Shown: piece by piece, positions 26,017-35,542 of the stretch
Numbering within the stretch: the first letter of the stretch is position 1
How the letters are laid out: every line of letters begins with the position of its first letter
Translations under genes and position numbers: made by a program
Notes under the pieces: generated by a model
What the model was told of the DNA's origin: nothing
Database searches by the model: none
What the model saw: the letters and a program-made list of their open reading frames with translations, nothing else
Assembly (NCBI RefSeq): GCF_900113735.1
Contig: NZ_FOQM01000005.1
Coordinates: 124,001 to 188,000 of the forward strand
Length of the DNA: 64,000 bases
From: Bradyrhizobium sp. Gha
Lineage (GTDB): Bacteria > Pseudomonadota > Alphaproteobacteria > Rhizobiales > Xanthobacteraceae
Direction: 5' to 3'

Positions 26017-27137
26017 AGGTGTGTTTCGTCGGCCTTGAAAACCTCCCTGTCCTTGCCCCGGAATACAATCGCCATGGGATTGGTGGGGAGGAGGTCCAAC
26101 AGACGCTGCTCGCGAAAGCACTCGTTGCTCGTGGGTACCAGGTTTGCATTGTCGTCGGGGATTATGGTCAGCCCGACGCAGAAACCTGGCAGGGCATCAC
26201 AGCCTACAAAACATATCGCGCGGAAGCGGGTCTTCCGGTTCTCCGTTTTGCTTATCCACGTTGGACCGCAACGTGGGCGGCGCTGATGCGAGCCGATGCC
26301 GACGTGTACTACACAAGTAGTGCCGCCATGCGCGTCGGCCTGGTCGCGATGTTCTGCCGCCGGCATGGACGTGGTCTCGTCCACCGATTGGCACATGACA
26401 CGGATGCCGATCCAGAGAAGTTGCTGATACGCTACACGCGGGACAAAAAGCTTTACGAATACGGATTGAGGAGGGCCGACAGTGTTCTTTGCCAGCACTC
26501 CGGCCAGCAACGCACGCTCTTCGCAAATTACGGATTGACGAGCGTGGTCGCTGACATGCTGGTGGATCCGCCGGATCGGCAGCTGGATCGTGATCAGCGC
26601 GACCTGGAAATCCTTTGGGTCAACAACCTGCGTGACTTCAAGCGCCCCGAGCTCGCCATCGAGTTGGCGCGTCGCATGCCTTCCCGACAAATCCACATGG
26701 TCGGCGGTCCACAACCGGGCTACTCCGAGCTGTACAGCAAGATCGAGTCTGCCGCGAAGGAGCTGCCGAACCTGACGTTTCGCGGACGAGTGCCTTATCA
26801 CGCCGTCGGAGATCTCTATGACCGCGCCAAGATTTTCGTCAATACGTCGCAAACTGAGGGTTTTCCCAATTCCTTTCTTCAGTCCTGGCGTCGCGGTGTT
26901 CCGGTCGTATCGTTTTTTGATCCTGATGGACTTATCAAGCGCGAAGGCCTGGGTGCCTCCCCCCAGTCCATCGATGAGATGGCTCACGTCATCGATCGCT
27001 TGGTTGCCGATGAAACGGAATGGCGAAAGGCCTCCGAGCGATGCAGGAGCTACATGAACCGAGTACATGGCGATGACGTGGTGCTGAAACCCTATCTCGC
27101 AGCAATCGAGGACGCGGTTCGCCGAAGGAAGAAATGA
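26013..27137 (+). CDS. GT4-type glycosyltransferase
   Basis: 374 residues from the ATG at 26013, which overlaps the polymerase stop by four bases. MKVCFVGLENLPVLAPEYN opens the acceptor domain with GIGGEEVQQTLLAKALV; the donor half has LEILWVNNLRDFKRPELAIE, MVGGPQPGYSELY and FVNTSQTEGFPNSFLQSWRRG, the last carrying the E-x7-motif region. Coupling to the polymerase gene supports a role in repeat-unit assembly. Specificity unknown. Confidence 0.87.
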   Translation: MKVCFVGLENLPVLAPEYNRHGIGGEEVQQTLLAKALVARGYQVCIVVGDYGQPDAETWQGITAYKTYRAEAGLPVLRFAYPRWTATWAALMRADADVYYTSSAAMRVGLVAMFCRRHGRGLVHRLAHDTDADPEKLLIRYTRDKKLYEYGLRRADSVLCQHSGQQRTLFANYGLTSVVADMLVDPPDRQLDRDQRDLEILWVNNLRDFKRPELAIELARRMPSRQIHMVGGPQPGYSELYSKIESAAKELPNLTFRGRVPYHAVGDLYDRAKIFVNTSQTEGFPNSFLQSWRRGVPVVSFFDPDGLIKREGLGASPQSIDEMAHVIDRLVADETEWRKASERCRSYMNRVHGDDVVLKPYLAAIEDAVRRRKK

Positions 27138-27243
27138 CGCGCGTCGAACAAACCGGTGTAGCGATGTGGTTCCTGATCAACGGCAATCGACGCAGGAGGG
27201 AAGGCATGCATGCGCGTCAGCGCGTGCATGGCCTCATTTCCCT

Positions 27244-28758
27244 ATGACCGATGCGCTCGCAGCACGAAAGTCTGCTGGGCAAGGCCCCATGGAGGGGGGC
27301 GCGCGCGGCACGACGTCAGGGATTCGCCGCAAGGCTGGTTTTCTGGCTGCTGCAGGGGTGTTCGAGTATGCCATGCAAATGGCGCTGCCGGTCATCCTGG
27401 TCCGCCACCTGAGCCAGCAGGAGTTTGGGGACTACCGCCTGATGTGGTTGGTTGCCGGGACAGGGTTGATCCTGTTTTCCCTTTTCTTGCCGCAGTCCCT
27501 GATTTATTTCCTGCCGCGCGCCGCTCCCGGAACTCGGCCTAAGCTAGTGGGGAATACGCTACTCAGCCTGTTCGCGCTCGGTGGTCTTTCGGTTCTCTCG
27601 CTTCTGATCCTGATGCCCGTCTTGCCTGGCTCGATCGCCGGCTTGCAGCGCTACTCGCCGCTGGTGCAGATTTTCGTCGGCACCTGGATATTGGCGTCAA
27701 TCCTCGACGTATTGCCGAACGCGGATGGCAAGACGGAGTGGCAGGCCGGCATAACGGTGGGCTTTGCGATACTCAGGGCGGCGGCATTGGCAGGTGCGGC
27801 AGTCGCCTCGGCCGACGTGGCCTGGGTTCTGGTCGCCATGTGCAGCGTGGCTGTGGTGAAAGTCGGGATAGCGCTCGTCTACGCTCTGTTTGCCGCGGAG
27901 GAAACGGGACTCGCATTCGACCGGCAGCTCGTGCGCATGCAATTGAACTATTCTTTGCCCTTTGCCGTCGCCCAGGGACTTTTCCTTTTGCGCGTGCAGG
28001 CCGACCAATGGGTCGTGGCGGCGAACTTTTCGAGCACGGCGTTTGCACTTATCTCGATTGCATCGACGGTTCTGCTGGTCGGAACGTTAACTCGCCAGCC
28101 GCTCAATGATGCTCTTCTACCTAAAATCAGCTCCTTGGTTGGGGCTGGCAAACTTGATGACGCTCGCTCCCTTATACAGAAGGGATATCTCGTGTTGGGA
28201 CTTATGCTGCCCCCAATTCTCGGGTTGCTGATCTCGACCGCGAACGAGCTCGTCGAACTCATATATACGCGCGAGTATCTGGGGGCCGTGCCGCTCATGC
28301 GCGTCTATCTGCTGGGACAGATGGCTACCGTCTTCGCGGCCGGCCATCTGCTTCAGGTATTTGGATTCGGCCGGCGGGCTGCAATGATCGGCACAATATC
28401 TCTTCTGCTGTCGATTGCCTTGAGCATTCTTGGTCTTCAGTTTTTCGGACTAGCCGGCGTAGTTGCAGGAAGCACCACGAGCCTTGTTGTTTGGGAGTGC
28501 TGGGCCTTGAGCATGGTTGCCAAAGCGCTGGGAACCAGCATGGCTCAATTGATACGGCTGGATCAGAGTTTCAAAGTCATCGTTGTGGTCGCAGTCGGGG
28601 TCCTCGTCGTCCACTTCCTCTGCTCCGGGCTGGACACATCCGTCTTTCTTCGCCTCTTCGTGAAGTCCTCGGTCTTTGTGATGGCTGTGGGGCTTGGGTT
28701 TGTGCTCACGAACATGCATCGGCCGCTGATATCTCTCCTTCGTGAACGGCGGAAGTGA
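27244..28758 (+). CDS. Polysaccharide flippase, Wzx/MATE superfamily
   Basis: 504 residues if started at the ATG at 27244; a GTG at 27166 and an ATG at 27289 are alternatives, none with a strong ribosome-binding site. About 12-14 hydrophobic helices with the family's N-terminal pattern (AAAGVFEYAMQMALPVILVR, then LSQQEFGDYRLMWLV). Function by family: flips undecaprenyl-pyrophosphate-linked repeat units to the periplasm. Just upstream, 27205-27231 can fold into an imperfect GC-rich hairpin. Pairs with the polymerase two genes upstream as a Wzx/Wzy-type system. Confidence 0.88.
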   Translation: MTDALAARKSAGQGPMEGGARGTTSGIRRKAGFLAAAGVFEYAMQMALPVILVRHLSQQEFGDYRLMWLVAGTGLILFSLFLPQSLIYFLPRAAPGTRPKLVGNTLLSLFALGGLSVLSLLILMPVLPGSIAGLQRYSPLVQIFVGTWILASILDVLPNADGKTEWQAGITVGFAILRAAALAGAAVASADVAWVLVAMCSVAVVKVGIALVYALFAAEETGLAFDRQLVRMQLNYSLPFAVAQGLFLLRVQADQWVVAANFSSTAFALISIASTVLLVGTLTRQPLNDALLPKISSLVGAGKLDDARSLIQKGYLVLGLMLPPILGLLISTANELVELIYTREYLGAVPLMRVYLLGQMATVFAAGHLLQVFGFGRRAAMIGTISLLLSIALSILGLQFFGLAGVVAGSTTSLVVWECWALSMVAKALGTSMAQLIRLDQSFKVIVVVAVGVLVVHFLCSGLDTSVFLRLFVKSSVFVMAVGLGFVLTNMHRPLISLLRERRK

Positions 28759-28876
28759 CGCCCAATGGCTGAACGAACCGGCGCCGACATTCGGTTGGGT
28801 TTGCGTAAGGTCGAGACAAACACCAACAAATGCGAGCCAATCGCGGTACTTGAAGTTCATTGGAGTTGGAGGGTGT

Positions 28877-31102
28877 ATGGAAGAAAAACGACCGCACGCA
28901 CCGTTCGTGGTGCTGGGCGTTGGTGAGCGGGCCGGAAGATACGCACCCCTGGCAAAGAGCGCCTGGAGCGCATGGTTCACTCATCGAGCGTGTCTAGGAG
29001 CGCTGCTGGCCGCTCTAAGCTTCGCCGCCGCGCATGCAGGCCCTGCCAAGAGCGAGCCATACGTCTGGACAAACGTGAAGTGGGGCGGGGGTGGGTACGT
29101 CACCGGAATCGTCGCACATCCATCCGCCCCCAACCTGCTCTACATCCGCACCGATGTCGGTGGATGCTACCGGTGGGATGCTGCCAACCAGCGCTGGATT
29201 CCATTGCTCGACTGGCTCCCGCTCTCGCAGCAGAATTTGTTCGGCGGAGAGAGCATCGCCATCGATCCATCGAACCCCAACAACGTCTACTTCGCTGGCG
29301 GGATGTTCAATTGGTGGCGCGGCGGACCGTGGGATGTACTTAAGTCCACGGATCAAGGCAAGACATGGCAGCGCACCAATCTAAACGTCGTAATGCACGG
29401 CAACGATTTCCAGGGCGCGCTCAACGGTGAGCGCCTGATTGTGGATCCGAATGACGGCAACGTCCTTTACTTTGGTTCACGCAACGATGGCTTGTGGAAG
29501 AGCACCAACGCCGCAGCCAGCTGGCAGCGGGTCGAGAGTTTCCCCAAAGGCACGGCGGGAGTCGGGATCACCTTCGTGGGCATCGATCGCACGACAGGCA
29601 GGGCGGGATCGCCTTCTTCAACAATCTATGCCGCCGTACGCGGCCGCGGCGTCTACCGCAGCATGGACGCGGGGGTCACGTGGACGCTCACAGCCGGCAG
29701 CCCGGTTGACCCTCACCGCGAGGCCATCGCCTCTGATGGAACCCTCTACGTGACTCACGACGAGGGAATCGCGAAATTTTCCGGAGACGCCTGGACCAAC
29801 ATCTCGCCGTCCCAGGAGAGGCGCAACTTTTCGGCTATCAGCGCCGACCCGACCAATCCGAACGTCGTGGTCACGATGGAGAGCCATTACGGCTGGTATC
29901 GCTCCACGAACGGCGGCGCCACTTGGACCTCTTGGAACGTGAGAGCCACTTCCTCGGTTCCGTGGCTGCCCAACAGCGAGTTTGCCGATGGGCCGTCGGC
30001 GATGGTAATCGATCCCGCCGATCCGAAGCGGGTTTGGTTCACGGACACTGGCGGGGTGTGGCGCACCGACGACATTACCGCCAGGCGCCAAATTTGGCAG
30101 AGCTATGTAAATGGGCTGGAGGAGATGGTCGTCTTCGACGTCAAGTCCCCGCCCCGGGGCGCTCCCCTGCTGTCAGCTGTGGCTGACCACATCGGTTTCC
30201 GAAACGCCTCTCTCACCACGCCACCGCCCAACGAGTTGGGATATACGCCCTTTGGCACCTCCACCGGAATCGATTTCGAGGAGGCGGATCCAGACTTCGT
30301 GGTGCGGGTGGGACATGCTGGAGACACCTCGCCGGCCGGTGGCTATTCCATCGACAATGCGCAGACCTTCACGGCTTTTTCATCCTACCCAAACGGAAAC
30401 TTCGACGGCCGAGTGGCGGTTTCGGCCACGTCACGGCGGATCGTATGGCTGCCGAAAGGAAGCCCTCCCTACTACTCGACCGACCTGGGCGCCTCGTGGA
30501 CGCAGTCGGTTGGAGCGCCATCGGCCGCCGTCGAAGGAAAGCACCACTGGACCAAGAACAAGCCGCTGGCCGCGGACCGGACAGATGGAAGCAAGTTCTA
30601 CCTGTACGACTACAACAGCGGGCATTTCTACCGCTCGAACGATGGTGGGGCGACATTCGAGAGCATCTCAACTATTCCGTCGTTGGGCTGGCGACAGCAG
30701 GTCGTAGAAGCCGCCCCAGGAATGAACGGGGAGGTTTGGATGAGCAACGGTGCCTCGGGCCTTTATCGTTCGTCGAACGCAGGCGGGACCTTCGCCAAGC
30801 TTGCCAACGTCAACGCCGCCTTGATGTTCAGTTTCGGAGCGCCGCCGAACGGGTCGAAAGTCCCGACGATCTTTCTCCACGGCACAGTGGAAAACATGAC
30901 GGGGATATTTCGGTCCGACGACATGGGCACCAGCTGGGTTCTCATCAATGACACCCAACACCAGATGGGCGATCTCGTAAACGGAGCGGGGGCCATGGCG
31001 GGCGACCGGCAAGTCTCAGGCCGAGTGTACATCGGGACCGACGGACGGGGCGTCTTCTACGGTGTACCATCTGATGCGGCCCCAGGCGCGCGGGTGCAGT
31101 GA
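28877..31102 (+). CDS. Secreted GH74-like beta-propeller glycanase
   Basis: 741 residues from the ATG at 28877 (GGAG upstream). A signal/anchor helix lies near residues 37-55 (CLGALLAALSFAAAHA). The mature start YVWTNVKWGGGGYVTGIVAH followed by RTDVGGCYRWD and RWIPLLDWL is the GH74 (xyloglucanase/oligoxyloglucan cellobiohydrolase) signature, holding the likely catalytic Asp near residue 92. VADHIGFRN near residue 435 corresponds to the second catalytic-Asp region, and DRTDGSKFYLYD lies near 567. Many Asp-box-like turns (STDQGKTW, STNGGATW, SNDGGATF) form the propellers. In this context it may trim or release the locus's own polysaccharide rather than plant xyloglucan; that is inference. Confidence 0.85.
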   Translation: MEEKRPHAPFVVLGVGERAGRYAPLAKSAWSAWFTHRACLGALLAALSFAAAHAGPAKSEPYVWTNVKWGGGGYVTGIVAHPSAPNLLYIRTDVGGCYRWDAANQRWIPLLDWLPLSQQNLFGGESIAIDPSNPNNVYFAGGMFNWWRGGPWDVLKSTDQGKTWQRTNLNVVMHGNDFQGALNGERLIVDPNDGNVLYFGSRNDGLWKSTNAAASWQRVESFPKGTAGVGITFVGIDRTTGRAGSPSSTIYAAVRGRGVYRSMDAGVTWTLTAGSPVDPHREAIASDGTLYVTHDEGIAKFSGDAWTNISPSQERRNFSAISADPTNPNVVVTMESHYGWYRSTNGGATWTSWNVRATSSVPWLPNSEFADGPSAMVIDPADPKRVWFTDTGGVWRTDDITARRQIWQSYVNGLEEMVVFDVKSPPRGAPLLSAVADHIGFRNASLTTPPPNELGYTPFGTSTGIDFEEADPDFVVRVGHAGDTSPAGGYSIDNAQTFTAFSSYPNGNFDGRVAVSATSRRIVWLPKGSPPYYSTDLGASWTQSVGAPSAAVEGKHHWTKNKPLAADRTDGSKFYLYDYNSGHFYRSNDGGATFESISTIPSLGWRQQVVEAAPGMNGEVWMSNGASGLYRSSNAGGTFAKLANVNAALMFSFGAPPNGSKVPTIFLHGTVENMTGIFRSDDMGTSWVLINDTQHQMGDLVNGAGAMAGDRQVSGRVYIGTDGRGVFYGVPSDAAPGARVQ

Positions 31103-31214
31103 TTGATTTTGTCCGCTCCTCAACCCGTGAAGATTTGACGAAGAGCGCCCCTCCTCTGTAACTTGCGACCTTTCGAGTATCGTTCTTTTTGCAAAGAAAA
31201 ATGATCGGGCAAGC

Positions 31215-33065
31215 ATGTGCGGAATTGCCGGCATAGTCGAGACCGAGAAGCCGGTTAGCTTTCAATTGCTGCAAGGGATGTGCAATGCACTCGCCCACCG
31301 CGGCCCGGACGACTCTGGTGTCTGGCTCAGTCCTGATCGGCGGGCCGGCTTAGGTCATCGGCGCTTAGCCATAATCGATCTCAGCCCCCTCGGTCATCAG
31401 CCAATGAGTTCGGATGATGGCCAAATCCAAATTGTTTTTAATGGTGAGATTTACAATTTTCAGGACGTTCGAGCCGAACTCGAGGCGCGCGGAAACAGCT
31501 TTCGCAGCGCAAGCGATACCGAGGTCGTGATCGCCGCGTATCGAACGTGGGGCCCCGCGTGCCTCGATCGTTTGGTCGGAATGTTCGCGCTCGCGATCTG
31601 GGACGGCGCCAAACGACGCCTGTTCGTTACTCGCGATCGAGCTGGCGAAAAGCCTCTTTTCTATTTGCACAAGAACAACCGGTTCGCTTTCGCATCGGAA
31701 CTGAAGGCTATTCTCGTTGATCCGGACATTCCACGGCGGGTCAATCGCGAGGCGCTCGACGATTACTTGGCGTATGGTTACGTTTCCGGGTCGCTTTGCA
31801 TCCTCGACGGATTTGCAAAACTACCGCCGGGGCATTGGCTGACCTACGAACCCGATCTGGATCGGCTGCAGATCAGCAGATATTGGGACCTACCGACACG
31901 TGCCAGCGACACCGCACGCAGCGATCTGCAAGAGCTCACGAGCGAACTCGAAGCCCTGCTGATGCAGAGCGTGCGCGGCCAGCTCATCGCCGATGTGCCA
32001 ATTGGCATCATGCTGAGCGGTGGCCTTGATTCGAGCCTCGTGGCTGCCGCAGCCGTCAGAAGTTCGGAACAGGCTATTCGCACTTTCAATGTCGCCTTTC
32101 CAGACTATCCGAGCTTCGACGAGTCGCGCCATGCGCGTCGGGTCGCCGATTATCTCGGATCAAACCATACTGAACTCGTGGCTGAGCCGGGCTCGGGCGA
32201 GTTATTGCCTTCACTCATCCGTCAATATGACGAGCCAATCGCGGACAACTCAGTGCTTCCCACCTACCTGGTGAGTCGCGCAATTCGAAAGGAATGCGCT
32301 GTCGCCCTGGGAGGCGATGGGGGCGATGAACTCTTCGGTGGCTACATTCATCATCCCTGGCTTCTGAAGATCGCGCAACTGCGGCAGTTTGGTCTGCATC
32401 GGCTCGGGTTGGAGGCACTCGCCGCAAAATCGATACCCGTGGGTATCGAAGGACGCAACGCGATCTTGGGACTACTCAGCAGGAGTGAGCCACACACAGC
32501 AGTGACGCGACTGCTTGATCCGATTACGCGCTCGCGACTGACGGGCAGGCTTGTGTCGGTTGCCCCGGAACTTCGCCGCGCCGGATTGGAAACAGTCTAC
32601 AGAGGCATAGATGCGATTTGTGCCACCGAGTTCCGCAGCTACCTGCCCGATGACATTCTTGTCAAAGTCGATCGAGCCAGCATGCTCACGTCCCTGGAGG
32701 TGCGCGCGCCGCTCCTGGATCATCGAATCGTCGAGTTTGCTTTTGGACGATTACCCGGAGCGTTCAAGCTCGAGGACGGTCGAAGAAAGATCATCTTGCG
32801 TGCTCTCGCACAGCGCTGGCTCCCTCCCGACTTTGATAGCCATCGAAAGCAGGGTTTCTCAATCCCTCTGCATGAATGGTTCAAGGGACCTTGGAGACCG
32901 CTCGTGGACGATCTCATCGCGACCGGCTCGCCACTTTTCGACAAACGGTTCTTGGCGCGCTTCCTGTCGAGACTTCGGTCGACAGAGCGCGGAAGTCGCC
33001 GCCTATTTCAACTCATGATGATCGAGATGTGGCGCCGTGAGTATCGTGCTTCCGTACCGGAATAG
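31215..33065 (+). CDS. Asparagine-synthetase-like glutamine amidotransferase 2
   Basis: 616 residues starting directly with the catalytic Cys (MCGIAGIVETEKP). Glutaminase motifs: HRGPDDSG, IIDLSPLGHQPMSS, FNGEIYNFQDV. Synthetase motifs: GIMLSGGLDSSLVAAA, GGDGGDELFGGY, SYLPDDILVKVDRASM and EVRAPLLDHRIVEFA. It differs substantially from the first amidotransferase at 8827-10794, so this is not a recent duplication. Family knowledge and neighbours point to amidation of a sugar carboxylate in the polysaccharide. Confidence 0.9.
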   Translation: MCGIAGIVETEKPVSFQLLQGMCNALAHRGPDDSGVWLSPDRRAGLGHRRLAIIDLSPLGHQPMSSDDGQIQIVFNGEIYNFQDVRAELEARGNSFRSASDTEVVIAAYRTWGPACLDRLVGMFALAIWDGAKRRLFVTRDRAGEKPLFYLHKNNRFAFASELKAILVDPDIPRRVNREALDDYLAYGYVSGSLCILDGFAKLPPGHWLTYEPDLDRLQISRYWDLPTRASDTARSDLQELTSELEALLMQSVRGQLIADVPIGIMLSGGLDSSLVAAAAVRSSEQAIRTFNVAFPDYPSFDESRHARRVADYLGSNHTELVAEPGSGELLPSLIRQYDEPIADNSVLPTYLVSRAIRKECAVALGGDGGDELFGGYIHHPWLLKIAQLRQFGLHRLGLEALAAKSIPVGIEGRNAILGLLSRSEPHTAVTRLLDPITRSRLTGRLVSVAPELRRAGLETVYRGIDAICATEFRSYLPDDILVKVDRASMLTSLEVRAPLLDHRIVEFAFGRLPGAFKLEDGRRKIILRALAQRWLPPDFDSHRKQGFSIPLHEWFKGPWRPLVDDLIATGSPLFDKRFLARFLSRLRSTERGSRRLFQLMMIEMWRREYRASVPE

Positions 33066-33598
33066 TTTGCAGCTCGGTTCGAGCGCGTTCGCCAGTAGCG
33101 CCTGCGCCTGGTGAATCCTGGCGCCGGCGTGATCATCGACGGCAAGCGTTCGTCGGCGATGCGTACCGTTCTCCAACGATCGTCATCTGCGTGCCCATGG
33201 GTTACGAGCAGGAACTCCAACAGCAAGAGAGCGGCCAATCCGCCCCCTTCCGACGCGCCCTGCGATCGCCGCACCTCCATCGACCGGAAGGCGGGTACAG
33301 GCCCGCAAATTGATGAAGGACGCCAAACTGGATGGAAATTGGCGAAAACCGGATGGAAGGGGCAATAAGTGGGTAACTACGATGGTCGGTTGAGCCCGGA
33401 CAGCACGCGACTAGATTCGGGCAGCAATCGTTCGATTGGTTTTTTTGAAGGGCACCGAGCGGTTCGGCGCCAGAGAACAGAACGTAATTCGCGGATCGCC
33501 TGTGTGGACGCTTACTCTGATGGTCGTCGACTTGCTGCTTTCCGCGAACAAACAAAGACTCTCACTTCGGTGACCACGTTCGTACAGGGAATGACGCC
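33066..33598 (+). other. Long intergenic region before the exporter gene
   Basis: About 530 bases without a supported gene; short frames on both strands overlap one another and resemble nothing known. Probably the promoter region of the exoF-like gene. It includes an AT-rich run near 33420-33450. Confidence 0.4.
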
Positions 33599-34981
33599 AT
33601 GCCGAACTCCAGACTGCGCAATAGCTTCCATGTCGACGTCTCTGGCAGCGACCTGGGTCGTTGCCTCAAATGGGCCTTGGTGGCTGTTGGCCTGGCAATC
33701 TCCGTCACTCAAGCAAAGGCGGAATATCTGGTAAACATCGGTGATGTGCTGGAGGTTGCGGTGGCCGGCGTGCCGGAGCTTCGGCATCGCGCTCCCGTTC
33801 AAATGGACGGGACTATTTCGTTGCCTCTGGTTGGAACGCTTCCAGCGGCCGGCCTGCCCTTACCACAGATCCGAGCCAAAATCGGGGCTGCACTTGCGCG
33901 CAAGGTATTTCGGCAGCGGACGTCCGATGGCCGCGAGACGGTCGTCGTGATTGACGCAGACGAGGTCACGACGATCATCGCGGAATACAAGCCCATATAC
34001 GTAAATGGGGATGTATCGAAGCCGGGCGAATACCCGTATCGTCCGTCTATTACCGTACGCCAGCTCCTCGCGGTCGCAGGCGGCTACGACATCATGCGGG
34101 TCAAGATGAATAACCCGTATCTCGAGGCAGCAGACCTGAGAAGCGAGTATGGTTCGCTTTGGACGGAGCTAGCCAAAGAACAGGCGCGTATGTGGCGCAT
34201 CAAGACCGAACTTGGTGAGGGAGCCCAAATCAATCCAGCCCCCACGATGGACGCGCCCTTGGCTCGATCGGCGATTTCGGAAATCGTTAATTCGGAAGCG
34301 GAATATCTGAAGACCAAGCAAAGTGATTATCAGCAGGAAAAGACGTTCCTCCAGCGCGGCATTCGACAGGGAGACGACGAGATCCGGGTGCTGTCAGACC
34401 AGCAGAAGAAGGATGAAGAGGGCCTTCAGGGCGATCTTGAAGACCTGCAGAAGACGACCGAGCTCTTCAGCAAGGGTTCCCTGATCAGCCCTCGCGTTAC
34501 GGATGCGCGTCGCGCGGTGCTGTTGTCATCAACCCGGAAGCTGCAAACCTCGGCGCAACTGCTGCAGGTCAAGAAGCAGCAGGACGAGTTCGTCAGGAAG
34601 CTGGCCAAGCTAGATGACCAGCGAAGGCTGGACCTGCTCCGTGAGCTGCAAGATACCAGCGTAAAGCTCAATGAAATTCGCGAGAAGCTGCAGAGCGTCG
34701 GCGAGAAGCTTCAGTACACTGCGATGGTTCGATCGCAACTCGTGCAAGGAACCGGCAACACCCCGGAGATTGCCATCATCAGGAAGGGCAATAAGGGGCA
34801 AGACCGGATCATTGCCAATGAAGATACCGAGTTGCAGCCGGGTGACGCCGTCGAGGTCAGCCTCCAATACCAGGATGGTCCTGCCGTCCCTCCCCGGAGG
34901 CTAGGCAGTTCAGATACTCCGGCTGAGACAGGCCGGACCGGTTCGGTCGCTGGCGGTTCGGTACGTGTCGGGCAGAGATGA
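33599..34981 (+). CDS. Polysaccharide export protein, ExoF/Wza-like with coiled coil
   Basis: 460 residues. A signal peptide (WALVAVGLAISVTQAKA) precedes the poly_export domain (YLVNIGDVLEVAVAGVPELR, GTISLPLVGTLPAAG) and an SLBB-like segment (IYVNGDVSKPGEYPYRPSIT). Residues about 190-390 form a long coiled coil, then a second SLBB-like end (TELQPGDAVEVSLQ). This is the rhizobial ExoF layout rather than classical Wza. No lipobox Cys is seen. Function: outer-membrane or periplasmic part of the polysaccharide export route. Its usual ExoP/Wzc partner is not in the window. Confidence 0.85.
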   Translation: MPNSRLRNSFHVDVSGSDLGRCLKWALVAVGLAISVTQAKAEYLVNIGDVLEVAVAGVPELRHRAPVQMDGTISLPLVGTLPAAGLPLPQIRAKIGAALARKVFRQRTSDGRETVVVIDADEVTTIIAEYKPIYVNGDVSKPGEYPYRPSITVRQLLAVAGGYDIMRVKMNNPYLEAADLRSEYGSLWTELAKEQARMWRIKTELGEGAQINPAPTMDAPLARSAISEIVNSEAEYLKTKQSDYQQEKTFLQRGIRQGDDEIRVLSDQQKKDEEGLQGDLEDLQKTTELFSKGSLISPRVTDARRAVLLSSTRKLQTSAQLLQVKKQQDEFVRKLAKLDDQRRLDLLRELQDTSVKLNEIREKLQSVGEKLQYTAMVRSQLVQGTGNTPEIAIIRKGNKGQDRIIANEDTELQPGDAVEVSLQYQDGPAVPPRRLGSSDTPAETGRTGSVAGGSVRVGQR

Positions 34982-35542
34982 TAACGGCCGGCCTCATTCC
35001 GGAACGGAAGCTGCGGCACCTTCCCGCGCATCCTCGCGCCCACGGACCAAATGATTCTGTTTGCCGGAGGACTGGTTGGATCGGGTTGCATGTCGGAGTC
35101 GCGTTGCCGGATGCTGATCCGGCGGCCTTGATCGGCAAGGAGCGCGACCTTGCTGGGCTGGAAAGCAGAGCAGGTCCGACTTGGAACGTCAGGACGCTTG
35201 GAAATGGGTGATGCGACGATCGTGAGCGCTGTAAGTCTTGGTCGAATTGATTTCGGCACTCGGGAAAACCTGGACGATACGCGGAGTGTCCCATCAGAGG
35301 TAATACGTAAGGTTCGCAATCTCGCCACCCCCGTGGCGCGACTTGCAAGTAAGGTGATGTCGACCCTCAGAGACAAGTGATGCTGCATCAGGGTGTTTGC
35401 GTTCTGGCCGGTTCCGCGACGGGCCTCAGCAGGGCCGCCGGGGCTTCATTGCAGCAAGTTCTGTTGCGAGGTCGGCTCTGGAGAACCAGGCCGGCGCCGA
35501 TGCAGGCATAGGAAGGTTGTGCGAGTGCGGAAGGTATCCGAG
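34982..35542 (+). other. Region between exporter and epimerase genes, possible decayed coding sequence
   Basis: About 560 bases. An ATG at 34978 overlaps the exporter stop (ATGA) and opens a 77-codon frame to 35211; another of 76 codons runs 35150-35380. Neither resembles a known family. Protein-like stretches appear in different frames (MILFAGGLVGSGC in one, SEVIRKVRNLATPVARLASK in another), as expected for a frameshifted remnant, but this cannot be proved from the sequence. Confidence 0.3.

Noticed and set aside
25989..27068. 359-codon minus-strand open frame opposite the glycosyltransferase at 26013-27137
   Set aside because: The plus-strand protein has a complete GT-B motif set; the antisense product has none.
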